This document shows, piece by piece, positions 23,521 through 35,800 of a stretch of DNA of 64,000 bases. The notes under the pieces are model-generated. The model made no database searches. It was not told the DNA's origin and saw nothing but the letters and a program-made list of their open reading frames with translations. Each line of letters begins with the position of its first letter. Position 1 is the first letter of the stretch. The DNA lies in contig CM064420.1 in the NCBI GenBank assembly GCA_032690845.1, positions 60,066,707-60,130,706 on the forward strand. Direction: 5' to 3'. The stretch is from Eleusine coracana subsp. coracana (lineage: Eukaryota; Streptophyta; Magnoliopsida; Poales; Poaceae). The position numbers and the translations under genes are program-made.

Positions 23521-24867
23521 TGCGCCATTTAGTATTTGAGCACATTTATAATGGGGTAGAATCAATATGGATCATTCATTTCTCTTGATCTGACAGTTAA
23601 GATATACTTATACTACATTAACTCTTGAACTAGTACTAATACTTTGCACGTGTGCGTGCTATTCTCACATCATGGATATTTAGTAAAACAACTTGTTATT
23701 CTTACCTGAAAAAATATAGCAATATTACTATTAAAAAATGATCACATACATATAACACACATGTTAGTTGCATTAAATATGATTTTTTGCATACTGTCAG
23801 GAGTCCTCAAACAAATGAAAAATGTACCACTACTACAGTATATAAAAAAAGTGCTACTCCAATTAAATTTGCAAACAAACACTCCTAAATTTAATACTAC
23901 AGCCTGGAAATCCCATCACCATCTATCTATGATTGTTTCTTATCCTCTTCAATACAGTTTCCTACATGCATGCCTGCACTCAGCGGGAAAGAAGACTTGC
24001 AGTTCCAGAGCTTTGATATGGCAGGAAGAGCAAGTGTACAACCCTGAGATTCTGATGAAACCAAGAAAGATGACAAAAAAATGGTGGGCTGCCTTGCTTC
24101 ATGTCCCAAGATTTGATGTTTCTGGGACTGGGACATGAAATCCTTAGCAACCTGCATCAGGAAGTATCATCACATAAATCACGAAATATGAGTAGACAAA
24201 TTGAGTATCCACAGTAATATTCTAGTATATCAAATGTAAAAGTATAAATATAACATAAATGTTTCATAAGGGTGGGTATCTCCTAAAAAATTTGTTCACA
24301 AAAAACTATTTACTATGGCAATGTCCAGTGCGCAATTGGATGGCGAGAGAGCCCCATAAACCATTTAACATGCTAATGATAATGGAATAGCAACTTAATT
24401 TCAGTTCATCAGACTATTTGCCAAATAATTTCATTTGCACATAAGAGGGGGAAAGATAGTAAAACATGAATAGCTATTACCTTTACATTTTTTCTTCTTC
24501 CTTTTGTTTTTATTTTTCTTCTTTTTCTTGTTCAGATTAACATCATCTTCATAAGCTTTAGGCTTCTGAGGCTGAGAATACAATTCGATTGTAACAAAAT
24601 GCAGCTCATTAAATAATGTATACATTATCAAACTTGAAATATGCAGTAAATACTTTTAAGTGGAACTTCAAACTGCACACCTTATTTTTCCTTCTTCTTT
24701 TGATCCTTTTGCATCTTCAGAATCATGATACATTGTTTGTTGGAGAACAAAATATACCATGGAATGATAGGATTCAGCCAATTTTACAAGCTCGGGATTC
24801 AGGGAGTCAAGCCATCAGGTTACTGGAGTTTTCTCTCAAGGAATTTAGCTAAAGCAGCAGTTGATAA
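23521..24867. other. Intergenic, possible gene debris, nothing recognised with confidence
   Basis: A Lys-rich minus-strand stretch (about 24470-24560, KKKKKNKNKRKKKK preceded by SQPQKPKAYEDD) could be an old exon. So could a minus-strand block at 23995-24150. No family was recognised and there is no consistent splicing. Confidence 0.3.
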
Positions 24868-25346
24868 AGTTAGTGTCCTCCAGGATGGCCCATCCTATTT
24901 GCCATTGTGCTTGGGCATCAGCGAGGGATTTCTGGTCGCAGATTCTGAGCAAACAAACATTGGAAAAATGTCAATACTGTTAGAAGTGTTCACCATTTAG
25001 ATGCATGGAGAAGATGATGGTTAATCAACAGTAGAGCTAGCCGCTGAAGACAAACCTAATGAACAACAGCTAATGAGACATCAACAAAACTAAGGTCTGA
25101 ATATGGCATGTCACAACAATATATTTCCCATAGGCATATGCCAAAACTATATAGACATCACACTTCCTATTGTATGGCTTCCATTCAAGGACCTAACGGC
25201 ACCAAAATAGAAGGAATAAACCGTGATCAACAAATCAGAAGCAGTATAACTCCGGGACCATGTAACCAAGTGTGCCCATTGCACCTGTCATATCCTTTGG
25301 ATTTTGAGCCTCAACATGAGCAACCCCAAAATCAGCAATCTTAAGG
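24868..25346 (-). pseudogene. Raf-like protein kinase fragment (MAPKKK-like, group C type)
   Basis: Reading the minus strand from 25346 gives LKIADFGVAHVEAQNP, then DMTGAMGTLGYMVPE. These are kinase subdomains VII-VIII with the DFG motif and APE-like end, as in plant C-group Raf-like kinases. About 340 bp further on (24921-24868) is LRPEIPR, stop, CPSTMANRM, the subdomain XI region with TGA in place of a Cys codon. The intervening subdomain IX-X region is unreadable. The rest of the kinase is absent, so it is a dead fragment, possibly captured or left by a duplication. Confidence 0.6.
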
Positions 25347-28300
25347 TAACATTGTGTATCGATTATCATTTTTTCAGTTTGACATTCCGATACTCTATCT
25401 TCCATTAGTGTAGATAGCTCAGTCTAAAAAAGAACAAAAGCAAATGATTACCATCTGGTTCAGATATATGCCAAAAATGCATGGTACCAATTTTACCCAA
25501 TGTTTTTAATCGCCGGCTAAGCCATTTAGCGTTTGACCCGTTCAAACAGCTAATAGCCGGATAAATCAGGCTATAGCGGTAAATAGCGGCTAAATTGTAC
25601 TATGAAGCAAATAGCGGAGTGCTCCTAAAACAACTATATCCGGAGATAGCGGCAGCTATCTCCGAAGATTTATAACTTTGATTTTACCAAACTCACGTTG
25701 CATACAACTTGACTTCATATCAACTTCATTATGCTCATTAGTGCAGTCCACATCATGATTAGAGATCAGAAAATCAATATCAATAAGTTGGCAAGAACGA
25801 TAAGTAAACAGTAGTACCATGGATGAATAGCTGGAAATTGTTTTACCGACTCCAATGCCTATTGTTCTTGCGTCTACAATCCTTGTGATGCTCCCTTTAA
25901 TTCTTGCGTCTACTCCCTGCAGCAACTGGATCCACAACCATCAGTAAAACAAGAGAAGTAATATATTCGAAATCAAATCAGGCTGACTGGTACCTGCAAG
26001 TCTCAGGTACTTGTGTCTTGGCCAACAATGCTTCGAACGTTCTTTGGTTCGGGCCTTAACCCATATTTTAAGCCCACCCCATACATGAGGGTCCACCCAA
26101 CATAGGTCGGTTTAAACCGAGTAAATGGGATGCAACAAGTGATTTTTTTTATTTTCCACAAATCATAGAAGAAAATCATTAGGTCATAACCTATGCAAAC
26201 ATATTAGAATATAGACTTGGATTAGGAGAATAGAATAATACTGCAAATTGATTCACCGATGAAATCCAGAAGCTGTAGCATGCAGTCCATTGATGAGGAA
26301 CCTAAACTCAAAATGGCACAAATGATAGCTAGTGTACCGGATTGGAGTAAATCATTGATATACAAACCTAATCAAACCCCATGGCCACTCATCGAGCCAT
26401 CTCACCCGGTTCAAGATTGCCTTTTTTGAGATCCTGTAAACAGCATCACATCCAATTTTGAATCAGATCAAAACATGGTTCAATCAAAACATGAAAAATA
26501 TGAACAAAATGTGACTATGCTGCCATTGAATCATATGGGCCGGACTATGCCCCTATCACTGAACCATGCCTGATTAGTTGCACTAGCGGAAGTAGGCATG
26601 ACCTAATGTGGCAGACGTTAGGCGGCCAGATCCATGGAAACAAATCTGAACGAAAAGCTAATTGCCAAGTATATCTTTATTCCAGCTTTTCTACTGATTT
26701 TTAATTCACAACTGGTAAAGGCCTTTCAAAAAGTCAGATAATATTCTAGTACAAATTTGAGTTACCACAAATTTAATTGTGCTTCAGCCTAAAATGAAAA
26801 AAAAAGGATTGTATTAAGCCAAAAATATATCAATATGCAATATCACTGTTGTTCATAAACGAAACAAAGAAAATAAATATTCAGAAGAATTGAAATGATA
26901 CAACAGGTAACATAGCGTCATTTCCATTAAAATAAATCTGCAGGAAAAGCTGGTTGCCAATTCAAATTAAACTCTTAGGAACTCTTACCATATATTTAGT
27001 GTTGGTTCAAAGACCAAATACTACCTGACCAGCAAGACATGTTGCATCAGATACAGAGGATATGTCATAGAAGCAACTGTAGTTCCTAACAGGCTGATAC
27101 AAGTATATATCGGCACCAAATCCACTGATCTCAAATCTGAAGCAATGGGTGTAGCAAATGATCTCATATATTATCACCAGAAGAGGATACAACAAAAGGA
27201 GAAAATAAAATTAGAAGGTCTCCTATTTTTTTATATTAAAGCAATTACATATTGCAGTTTGTAGAATGACAAACGGTACAATATGGAACAAAAAAAGTAG
27301 GGGAAATGAAATTATAGAAACAAATTGCATTTTGTTTCTTGGCAAACCGGCAAAATATCTATACCAGAAATTAATATGTGATGTATCTTCCATTTTCATA
27401 AATGATTTCGTACTTAGTGCTCAAATTACAATTCCAACAGTATCGTGTCCTGCATCTGAAAGACTAATACACCGCTCTTGCAGTTCTATAATTTGCTTAT
27501 GAACTAAATGACCCGCAACACAAGAAAAAGGATTAAGAAATCCGTGGGAGAAAAATATCATCAAGTGTAACCAGGATTGAGTCTTAGGATAGTATCTGAA
27601 CACATAGGCACTGAAGCAAGGTCTTGTTTGTTCCATAAAATTTCTAGTTTCTGTCAAAAATAGTAAGGAACAGAGAACATATGAAAGTAAATGAATTATA
27701 ATGTTATCCTGAATCCTATCGAATAAAAGGTGCACTTCATACTACCAGTTTACTATTGATTATTAATGTATGCACAAAAAAATAGTATAGACGGTACAAA
27801 ATCTAGCAGTCGTTGATGCATCTCGAGTTCATAGTTCAAAGTGGAGGCAACACCTCAAAGTCACCTGCAAAGAAACACTCCTACTGGTTCCATGACTTGT
27901 GACGGGAGTGGCAACATTTGATGAAAAAAAAAGAATTTTATGTCAGGCAGCAGAAGAGGATCGGAGGATCAGGGATACCGGCAGCACTCGCATCATAAAT
28001 CTGCTAGACCTATAGCACAGAGCGGATCTCTCCCCGCTGGTCTAGCCATCAACACTGTTGTACGGCATGTCTCCCCTTCCCCTCCCTCAAGAGTCAAGAG
28101 CATAGGAGCAGGCAGGATGCAGGAAAGGGAAGGAAACCAGATGAACTTGATGGAGGTAGGCATGGAGCCACGAAGACTCTAGATCCGTGGGAGACACCAC
28201 TCGGCTACTGTACCTCTCCCGTTGCACCGCTTTTGCAGCGCAGCCACGCGTTCCAGATGGCACATATGGCGTCGGGATCAGCGGGCGGCACCATGGAGCG

Positions 28301-28700
28301 TTCGGCCACCATCGGCGAGCGACGAGGCGAGCGGATTGGAGGCGGCAGTGGTGGTGGTCTCCTCTCAGAATCTCGAAGATTGTCTGCAACGGCGACCGTG
28401 GCGGCTGCTGTCGAACATCACCAAGGATTCAGTCGAAGGAAAGTGAGGAGAAAGCGGGAGGCTGATGAATTGTTGAAGAAAGGAAAGCCATCATTTGATT
28501 CCGTGCGTATCCTGGCAGGGTTGTCAACTTGTTTTGTGATTCCTTCTGAAGAACCATCAATCAAGCGAAGCTAAATGGAAAGCAACACAGCTGGGTCTAC
28601 GGGTGGGTAGAGGAGAACTCCGGTGTGAGAAATTCCAGAAACTCGGACGACACACCGTGTTACACGGCGTAAGATGTTACGCTAGTAGGGGACGGGCCCA
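25347..28700. other. Mixed intergenic DNA with unidentified coding-like patches
   Basis: A repeat-like block with gctaaatagcggctatagcgg-type palindromic words spans about 25494-25670. GC-rich patches at 27930-28570 have open frames on both strands (for example a plus-strand frame ending KPSFDSVRILAGLSTCF...), but no family was recognised. Other minus-strand patches (27010-27150, 27420-27520) could be relic exons of the kinase or of an unknown gene. Confidence 0.3.
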
Positions 28701-28735
28701 TGAGTCATACGGTGAGTTAGAGTTTAAGCGTGGTT

Positions 28736-28753
28736 ACCTCGCAAAAAAAAAAA
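28736..28753. mobile_element. 18-bp poly(A)-tailed micro-insertion with 16-bp target duplication
   Basis: The 16-mer gagtttaagcgtggtt occurs at 28720-28735 and again at 28754-28769. Between them is only acctcgc plus a run of 11 A. This is the footprint of target-primed reverse transcription with extreme 5' truncation (LINE- or SINE-driven). Confidence 0.6.
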
Positions 28754-28959
28754 GAGTTTAAGCGTGGTTGATTTAAAAACCTGGCCCGCAAATCAGTACT
28801 AATCAAAGACATATAAATTATGAACGGGTACGAACTAAGGTAAAGTGTTATAGACATGAAGTTTAACCTTCATAATACAGATGATGTAGTATTTTGAAGT
28901 AGTATAAAGTAATATAGGTATTATGGGAAATAAAAGTCATGATATATTATAATTTCATT

Positions 28960-29260
28960 GATTTTGAGTTTTTGGCCACAGTAATCGGATACTGCTTTGT
29001 CGAGGTGGCCGTTCTTGGCGAGGCCGACGACGATCGAGTTCAACAACACAAGGTACCGCACGAGCATCTCCTTAAGCAGGACACGTGTCGTAGGGCCATT
29101 CCCCGACGCTGTGGAGCAAGGCGATGAACGACGCGACTTTGCGAGTTGGAAGCGATGATGACTGGCGCGACATCGCCCTGTCGAGCAGGTGGTGCGACTG
29201 ACCCTAGGCAACGCGAATTGATTGGGAGCATGTTGAAGTGGCGGCCATACAGAGAGGTGG
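28960..29260 (-). pseudogene. Possible pentatricopeptide repeat (PPR) fragment
   Basis: The minus strand contains LLNSIVVGLAKNGHLDKAVSDY, which has PPR-like spacing (N-S-I-V-x-G-L-A-K-x-G-x-x-D-K-A). Upstream in another frame is LLDRAMSRQSS...ASFIALLHSVGEWPYDTC. No full repeat array is intact. This is weak and could be coincidence. Confidence 0.3.
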
Positions 29261-29704
29261 TCGCTCGAACACCATGGCGTAGGTCACCGTTGATTCAGCC
29301 ATGAGCCATGGTGATTAATGATTACATCATTACAGCAGGCAAAGATGCATCATGACGAATATGCAACCATCGGATGCTTAGGCTATGCAGTTCATCGATT
29401 AACATGATAGAGCATTCGTGTGTTCGCCAATCCCTCGCGGTATCCGACGATCTGCACCGTATCACACAGACTTCACCTCCAGCCCACTTGTCCATGGCGG
29501 CAGTGATTGCCAACGGAGGTGCTTTACTAGGGAGTGGCGGTTGTCGAGGTAGTCGCAGGCAGGCCAGGAAAATGGATCAGTGTTGGCTGATTGGAGGGGA
29601 AACGGCCGAGGATGCCCTGGCTTCCTCGATGAGATTTGGATCGAGACGGGCTCACCTCGTTAAGACTATGGTTGTGGCAGCAATAGGAGAGAATTGACAA
29701 TTTA

Positions 29705-29969
29705 GGCCTTGTTAGTTCTGTGGAATTGAAATAGACCCAAGAATTATTCTGGATCGAAAATTAGTGACCTACCTATTTTTATTCCGGACCTTAAGAGATA
29801 AAGATTCTGACTCATAAAGTCTACATAATTAACAAAACGCCGGATTTTATTTCCTACCAATCTTTAAACGAACAACAATTTTATAGTGGAACAAAATCAA
29901 AATAGGGGCAAATCAATCCAGGCAGAACGGACCTCGTTCCGGTCCGTTCTGGCCAAACCAAGCAAGGCC
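29705..29969. mobile_element. Tourist-like MITE (PIF/Harbinger superfamily)
   Basis: The termini GGCCTTGTTAGTTC and (reverse complement) GGCCTTGCTTGGTT, with TTA on both sides (29702-29704 and 29970-29972). It is 265 bp and non-coding. Confidence 0.85.
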
Positions 29970-30177
29970 TTAACTGGATCAGTTATCGCATGTCAAATCG
30001 GAATCCGACCGTAGATCTTAATTTCTGGCAGCGCAACATTGAAGGCGGCCGCGGATGCTCCGGACTCCGGCAACCTCGCCGCTTCCAGATTTCAGGTTTC
30101 AGGCTACTGACAAATTACAAATTTATCCCTATTAATAAATGGCAAGATTTGTTTTATACTACTTTCATGTTTAAAGT

Positions 30178-30350
30178 ATGGGACTTGCTAATTTTCAGCT
30201 GCCTGAAAATTTGGGTAACTTTCAATCATCGCTTTGAGTCATCGGATCTAGATCCAAGGGTTTATAATTATTATATAAATAATTATATAAAAAAATTAAA
30301 ACACAAACTAGTGATTGAAAGTTTTCAGTCATTTGAAAGCTAGAAAACAT
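30178..30350. repeat. MITE-like repeat, copy shared with 51800-51970
   Basis: The block begins gggacttgctaattttcag and has cctgaaaatttgggtaactt, ggatctagatccaagg and ggtttataattatta. These words recur in reverse complement at 51800-51970. The inverted ends (ttttcagctgcctgaaaa and ttgaaagttttcagtcattt) fit a foldback element. Confidence 0.6.
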
Positions 30351-30543
30351 ATTAAAGTATAGTATAATCCACCGACCTAGTATAGTATTTTCCTGTTATT
30401 GTTCCAGTAAAAGGAATTATCATTTGTAATCTGTTAAAACACAGATATGTTTTTGTTGGTAACTGGCGTGAAAAAAGTGTTGCAAGCAACAGATATTTAG
30501 AGACTCCTTTCATTAAGAAGAGTGCATTAACGAAGACTAAACG

Positions 30544-32200
30544 TTAGCTAGGAAGGGGCACGCGAAGGACGGGACGGAGCATGAGGCCGGCCTTCCTGCG
30601 CGTGGTGATGCCGAACGACTCGGTCATGTCGAACTCGGCCGGGTGGGGCACGCCCGGCGCCTCCCAGTCGAAGTGGAACAGGAGGCTAGCGAGGGCCAGC
30701 TCCACGGTGGCGAGCCCGAACGCCATGCCGGGGCACATCCTCCGGCCGGCGCCGAACGGCAGGAGCTCGAAGTCCGCGCCCTTGAAGTCCGCCCCGGCGG
30801 CCTCGTCCTGGGCCTCGAACCGCTCGGGCCGGAACTCCTCGGGCCCGCGCGGCCAGCACCGTTCGTCCCGGCCCAAAGCCCAGACGTTGACCAGCACCGT
30901 GGTCCCGCGCGGCACGTCGTAGCCCAGGACGCGGCGGGGCTCCCGCGACTCGCGCGGGAGCAGCAGCGGCGCCGGCGGGTGCAGACGCAGCGTCTCCCGC
31001 ACCACGAGGCGCAGGTACCGGTGCTCTTCGCTCATGAGCTTGTCCTCGTGCACCGCGCCGTGCGGCTCGAAGGCTTGTCGCACCTCGGCCGTGGCTCTCT
31101 GCATGGACCTCGGGTTCCTCACGAGCTCCGCCATGGCCCACTCGATCGTCGTCGTCGTCGTCTCGGTGCCGGCGCCGAAGATGTCCTGCACGTCGTGGCA
31201 ATTCTCAGGGGACCTGATGATGCAGTGGTAAAAGAAATAATGGTGTACACTGCGCTAGGGAGGAGAGAAAATATGAAGAGAGAGTGTTACAAAAATGACG
31301 GCTTTGATGGCGTCCATGTCAAGCGGGAACGACGGGAGGCCGCCACCCTTGTGCAGCTTCAGCAGCACGTCGAGAAGGTCCTCGGCCTCGCCACCACCAC
31401 TTCCATTATTATCCGTCCTCTCCAGGCGCTCCTTGATAAATACCGTCGAGGATGCCGAACACCGTGTCGCGGCACGCCTCGGCGCGTCGCACGGAGGAGC
31501 CGCCGCCGGCGAGCCAGGAAGCAGACGGCCACAAATCCGCCGGGTTGAACGCGGAGGCGAGCTCGATGGTACGGTCGAGCTCGCGCAGGAACACGTCGCG
31601 CTCCTTCCAGTTCCACCCACCCGGACCCAGGCCGCCGCCGATGACCGCGCGCACCGTGACGTCGGCCACCAGCGCGGACAGCCGGGCCCGCAAGTCCACG
31701 TCCACGTCGCGCAGCATGGCGGCGACCTCCTCCGCGCGCACGGCGCGGAAGGAGAGGATCCGGCGCGCGCTGAGGAGCTCCGTGACGGCGAGCCTGCGGA
31801 GCTGGCGCCAGCTGTCCCCGTACGGCGCGAAGATGATGCCCCGGCCGCCGCCCGTGAGCGCGCGGAACGTGGCGGTGAGCGGGCGGGACGCGAACGCGGC
31901 GTCGTGCGTCCGCGTCACCTCGCGTGCCGCGTCGGGGGACGACACCACCACCGTGGGCACGGCGCCGATCCGGAGCAGCATCACCGGCCCGTGGCGCCGC
32001 GCCAGGTCACGCATCGCGCGGTGGGGGAGGAGCTGCCGCTGCCACGCGACGTGGTGAAGGCTGCCGATGATCGGTAGCTGCCATGGCCCCGGCGGCAGGT
32101 GAAGCAGGCCGTCCTTCGAGCGCCGGCGTTTGCGGAGCGCGGCCAGCAGTAGAGACACCAGCGCGACGCAAAGGTACACGTAGTTGACGTTCTTCTCCAT
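30544..32200 (-). pseudogene. Cytochrome P450 CYP71Z, near-intact with one frameshift
   Basis: There are two exons (32200-31291 and 31185-30544) with a 105-bp GT-AG intron in the usual CYP71 position, joining AVIF to DIFGAGTETT. Landmarks are an N-terminal anchor, LPPGPWQLPIIGSLHH, the C-helix WRQLRR, the I-helix AGTETT, the K-helix ETLR, PEEFRPERF, and the heme loop FGAGRRMCPG. One extra base in ggtatttatc near 31434-31445 shifts the frame after RDTVFGILDG. The other frame resumes with FIKERLERTD, which is what the family has there. Without it the protein would be about 515 residues. CYP71Z6 and CYP71Z7 of rice are ER hydroxylases of ent-isokaurene and ent-cassadiene type diterpenes. A sequencing error is possible, but in this locus a fresh pseudogene is equally likely. 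Confidence 0.85.
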
Positions 32201-32896
32201 GTTTTTTTTTTCCAAAGCTTTTGATTTAGAGGAACCGAGCTATCTTAAGCTTCTGGCATAGCAGCATATGTTTTCACTGTGTTAGTAACATCTGATTTGC
32301 TAATGACTGACGCGTAGCTGCAAGTTTTTGTTGCTTCATGGATAGTTACCCCAAAGCTAGTTTAAAGTTAAGACAGGAGATCTCGAGAGTGCGTGCCACG
32401 TATGTTAACATTACCGTGGTGGAAAGTGGCGATGGTATCCACTGGATAGTGATTGCAATTCATCGCAAAAAGATAGTGATTGCGATTCATATAGCGACTG
32501 AAATTAGGTGAATATAACATGAACCGAACAAATACCCTTTTGTCCAGCCACTTGACGAAGGCTCCGCTCCGTGTGTGTGTGTAGAGAGAGAGAGAGAGAG
32601 GAGGGTGGTGGTGGATGGAGTGAAAAGAGCTGGACCAAAACATTAGTGACGGGTGGTTAAATGGGTTATCACGATAAAACACAGTAATGACAAGTAGCTA
32701 TACGGTCTGTCGTTGAAAATGAGTTTTGATTTGTAGCTGCGGTTCTTTTTTGTGTTATAGTTATGATAAATTTGTTACCGTTGTTATAGGCTTTTTTTTT
32801 AAGTAGTGAGTGTCAGTTAGGTCTTTTTTCTAAATGATAAATAATAGTCATTTTGATGATTATTTGCTTAATTCATCAAGGCTGTGAAGGCAAATG
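32201..32896. other. CYP71Z upstream region with GT/GA microsatellites
   Basis: Likely the promoter of the minus-strand CYP71Z gene. Short (GT)n and (GA)n tracts lie at about 32570-32600. No clear TATA box could be assigned. Confidence 0.4.
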
Positions 32897-35800
32897 TGTT
32901 AGGTTGATCTCCACCAATGGGCCCAACGGGTCCTTGAACCGCGCTTTGATCAGAGGCGTCCAACCCAATGGGTTGGAGGGCCCCTATTGCGCAGCGCCTA
33001 TAAGAGGAGGTGGGGACCATATTTTCATGGACATGAGGCTCGTCGCCGCTACAGTAACCCCACCTCCAAAACCCTAGACCGATCGGATGGGAGGGCTGCC
33101 AGCGACAAGAAGTGCTACCAGCATCATCAGCGACGACCACCACCCCGAGCTCATCGTCAGTGTTGTCTCCAGTACGAGTTTCAGAGCAAGCCCACGATAT
33201 GAATGCCTCTCCCTCTCTCCCTCACTCCAGATCTACCCGAGAACGGCTTAGAGAAAGTACCCACTTGATCTACGCCTAGCGATCCAAAGATTCTATCAAT
33301 GGTATCAGAGCCGGTCCTAGTGAGTAGATCAGAGTTTGAAAAAGATGATTCAATTTGAATCAAAAGAACAGAGGTTTCGATTTTAGATCGAAAGACCAGA
33401 GGAGCAAACGTCGCGGCCCTCGGGCCGGCGACAACACCGCCACCACGTGTGCGGAAAAGAGGAAAAGAAACTCAGACCGATTTTGATCAGAAAAGAAAAA
33501 GGTGTAGATGAACCCTAACCCTAGAAAGACAGCGAGGGCGGCGGAGGAGGTCCTACATGGAGCTGCTTTTGGCCGCAACCACCGCCATAGTGCGGGAAAG
33601 AACCCACCAGCGCGCAGGAAGACCGGCCGGGCACGAGCTCGCCGGGACAGATACGCCGCCTCTCGACGTCGTTTTCACGGCCGCAGGGCGCACGCGATAA
33701 GGGTGACGTCGCCCAGTCCGCTCGACGGCGCCATGCTCAGCCCAGGGAGAGCACGCGCATCGGCGAGGGGACCGCGGAAAAGAACCACCCGCCGCCGCCG
33801 CCCTGCGAGGCGCGAGAGAAGCGGGGAGGAGGAAAAATGACGCTAGGGTTTTAGGGGAAGTCGGCCGGTCGTCGATTTTGTTTTGCCGAGATGACCGGAG
33901 AGCCGTCCATCTGGATGGACGGTCCAGATGGAGGCGGGTGAGGGTGCCGGTGCTGTGCTGGGACAATTTGGTGGCCCAGCCATCGGCTTCCGGGCTCACG
34001 GCCCAAGAAGGCGCACGGGCTGGTGGGCGAGGCCGAAAGTTTTTGATGGGCTGGGCCACATCAGCCGCGAGCGCGGGTGCATATGCCATGGGCCACACAG
34101 TTTTGTGCTGTAAGTAGGCCGCTACACTGGGTAGGATGCGCCGCTGGGCCGCGAGCCCGTGAGGAGCACCTGTGCAGCTGGACTGGGCCGCAAGCCTTCT
34201 ACATGGGCCAAATGGAAAGGACAGAACAACAAGAATGGTATGTTTATATTTTGATTGTTTTCAGTCAAATATGAATGAATTTTTTGTATGTTTTACCTCT
34301 ATTAAATATTAATTTTACATAGAGTAAATAAGAGAAATTTTGCTACTGTTCATGTATATGTTAAGGTGTTTTACACCATGAATTTGATTAAACTTTAATT
34401 AAATTCGAACCAACGGGAGAATTTAATTAAAGGACAAAAAAAATCTTTATGACAATGAGTTTGTGTCAAAAGTTGATCTCCATTCAAATTCCATGTTTTG
34501 ATTGGAGAAAAGATAAGAACAATCAGATATTCATGTAAAAGATGAAATGAATGCACAGAAATTGTTTTAAATCTCTATGCATAAAAGATTAGAAGTTTGA
34601 TTAATTCTAAAAGAAATAAAAGTTTCCGCTGCAATGAAAAAGATCCTATCCTCTAACTAAATTAGAGAAAATTTGATTAGAGGAGTAGAAAGATATTTGT
34701 TTAAAATCAGTTATGATATTGTTATTTTCTGACCAACGTTGATGATAACAATGTCATAATTTTATACATTTAAAAGTTTAAATCTCTGATAATTTTGTAT
34801 CAATGTGATCAATTTTTAGAGAATAGACAAAAGATAAAGTGATGCTCTTTAACTAGAGAATATTTTCATGCTTCCGCTGCAATAAAGTTGATGATAATGT
34901 TGCTTTCATAGCAAAATTGTTTAATAGATATGTCATTATTTTTTTGTTGAGTTATATACATTTGTTATTTTTCTACCCAACGGTGATTTAGAATTTATGT
35001 ATAAATATGATGTTTATTCTATTTCTGCCTAACGGTGATTTAGAATACAAGATAATATTTTTTTTAAGTTTGATGTGTATATCATTAATCAGACCAATAT
35101 AGGGTTAATTTTATGCTCATTATTGTTGATTATTATCTAATTTTCTCAGGGTTTTGATGCTTGCACTCGTGAAAGCAAAAGATTGGGTACTTGTTACCCA
35201 AAAGATGATCATGAAAAAGTCATAGAGTGAGGGAGTATTCCCCCTCTAAAGAATGACTTCAAAAGAAAAGAATTCTTGGATATTAATTCAAGAAACAGAT
35301 GTATCATTGAGAGTACTGAGAAATTATTTTTCATGTACTCTCTATGAACAAGTTTTATAATAATGATTATGATATGATAAGGCATATACATATTTAATTT
35401 GACAACGTTGGATTAAGCATGTATGTGTCACAGAATATTCATATTTATTTTTGAATTTGATGATTGAATATGAGCCAATATAAGTATTCATGTCCCTTCA
35501 AGAGAATTACCCGCACGACAGGAAAGAGATGATTATAATTATACCCATATGAAGGACAAAGTCTGGAAAAATACCCGTATGATGGGGAAAAGATGGCATA
35601 ATATTTGTGTCAAGAAAATCCCGTATAGTAGGAGAAGTTTGAGAAAATATTTATCATGTTTGGTGGGAGAAAGATATGTTTACTCATGTGTTTTTAATAT
35701 ATCTCACTCTCAGAGAAAAGTATGAAGTAGTTCTTATGCTTTTCAAGTATTGACTGTGCACTTTATGTCCGATAGTTATTAAGCACTTAATGAATCAAAA

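Noticed and set aside
30643..32077. Long plus-strand frames over CYP71Z
   Set aside because: They are GC-driven shadows of the minus-strand P450.
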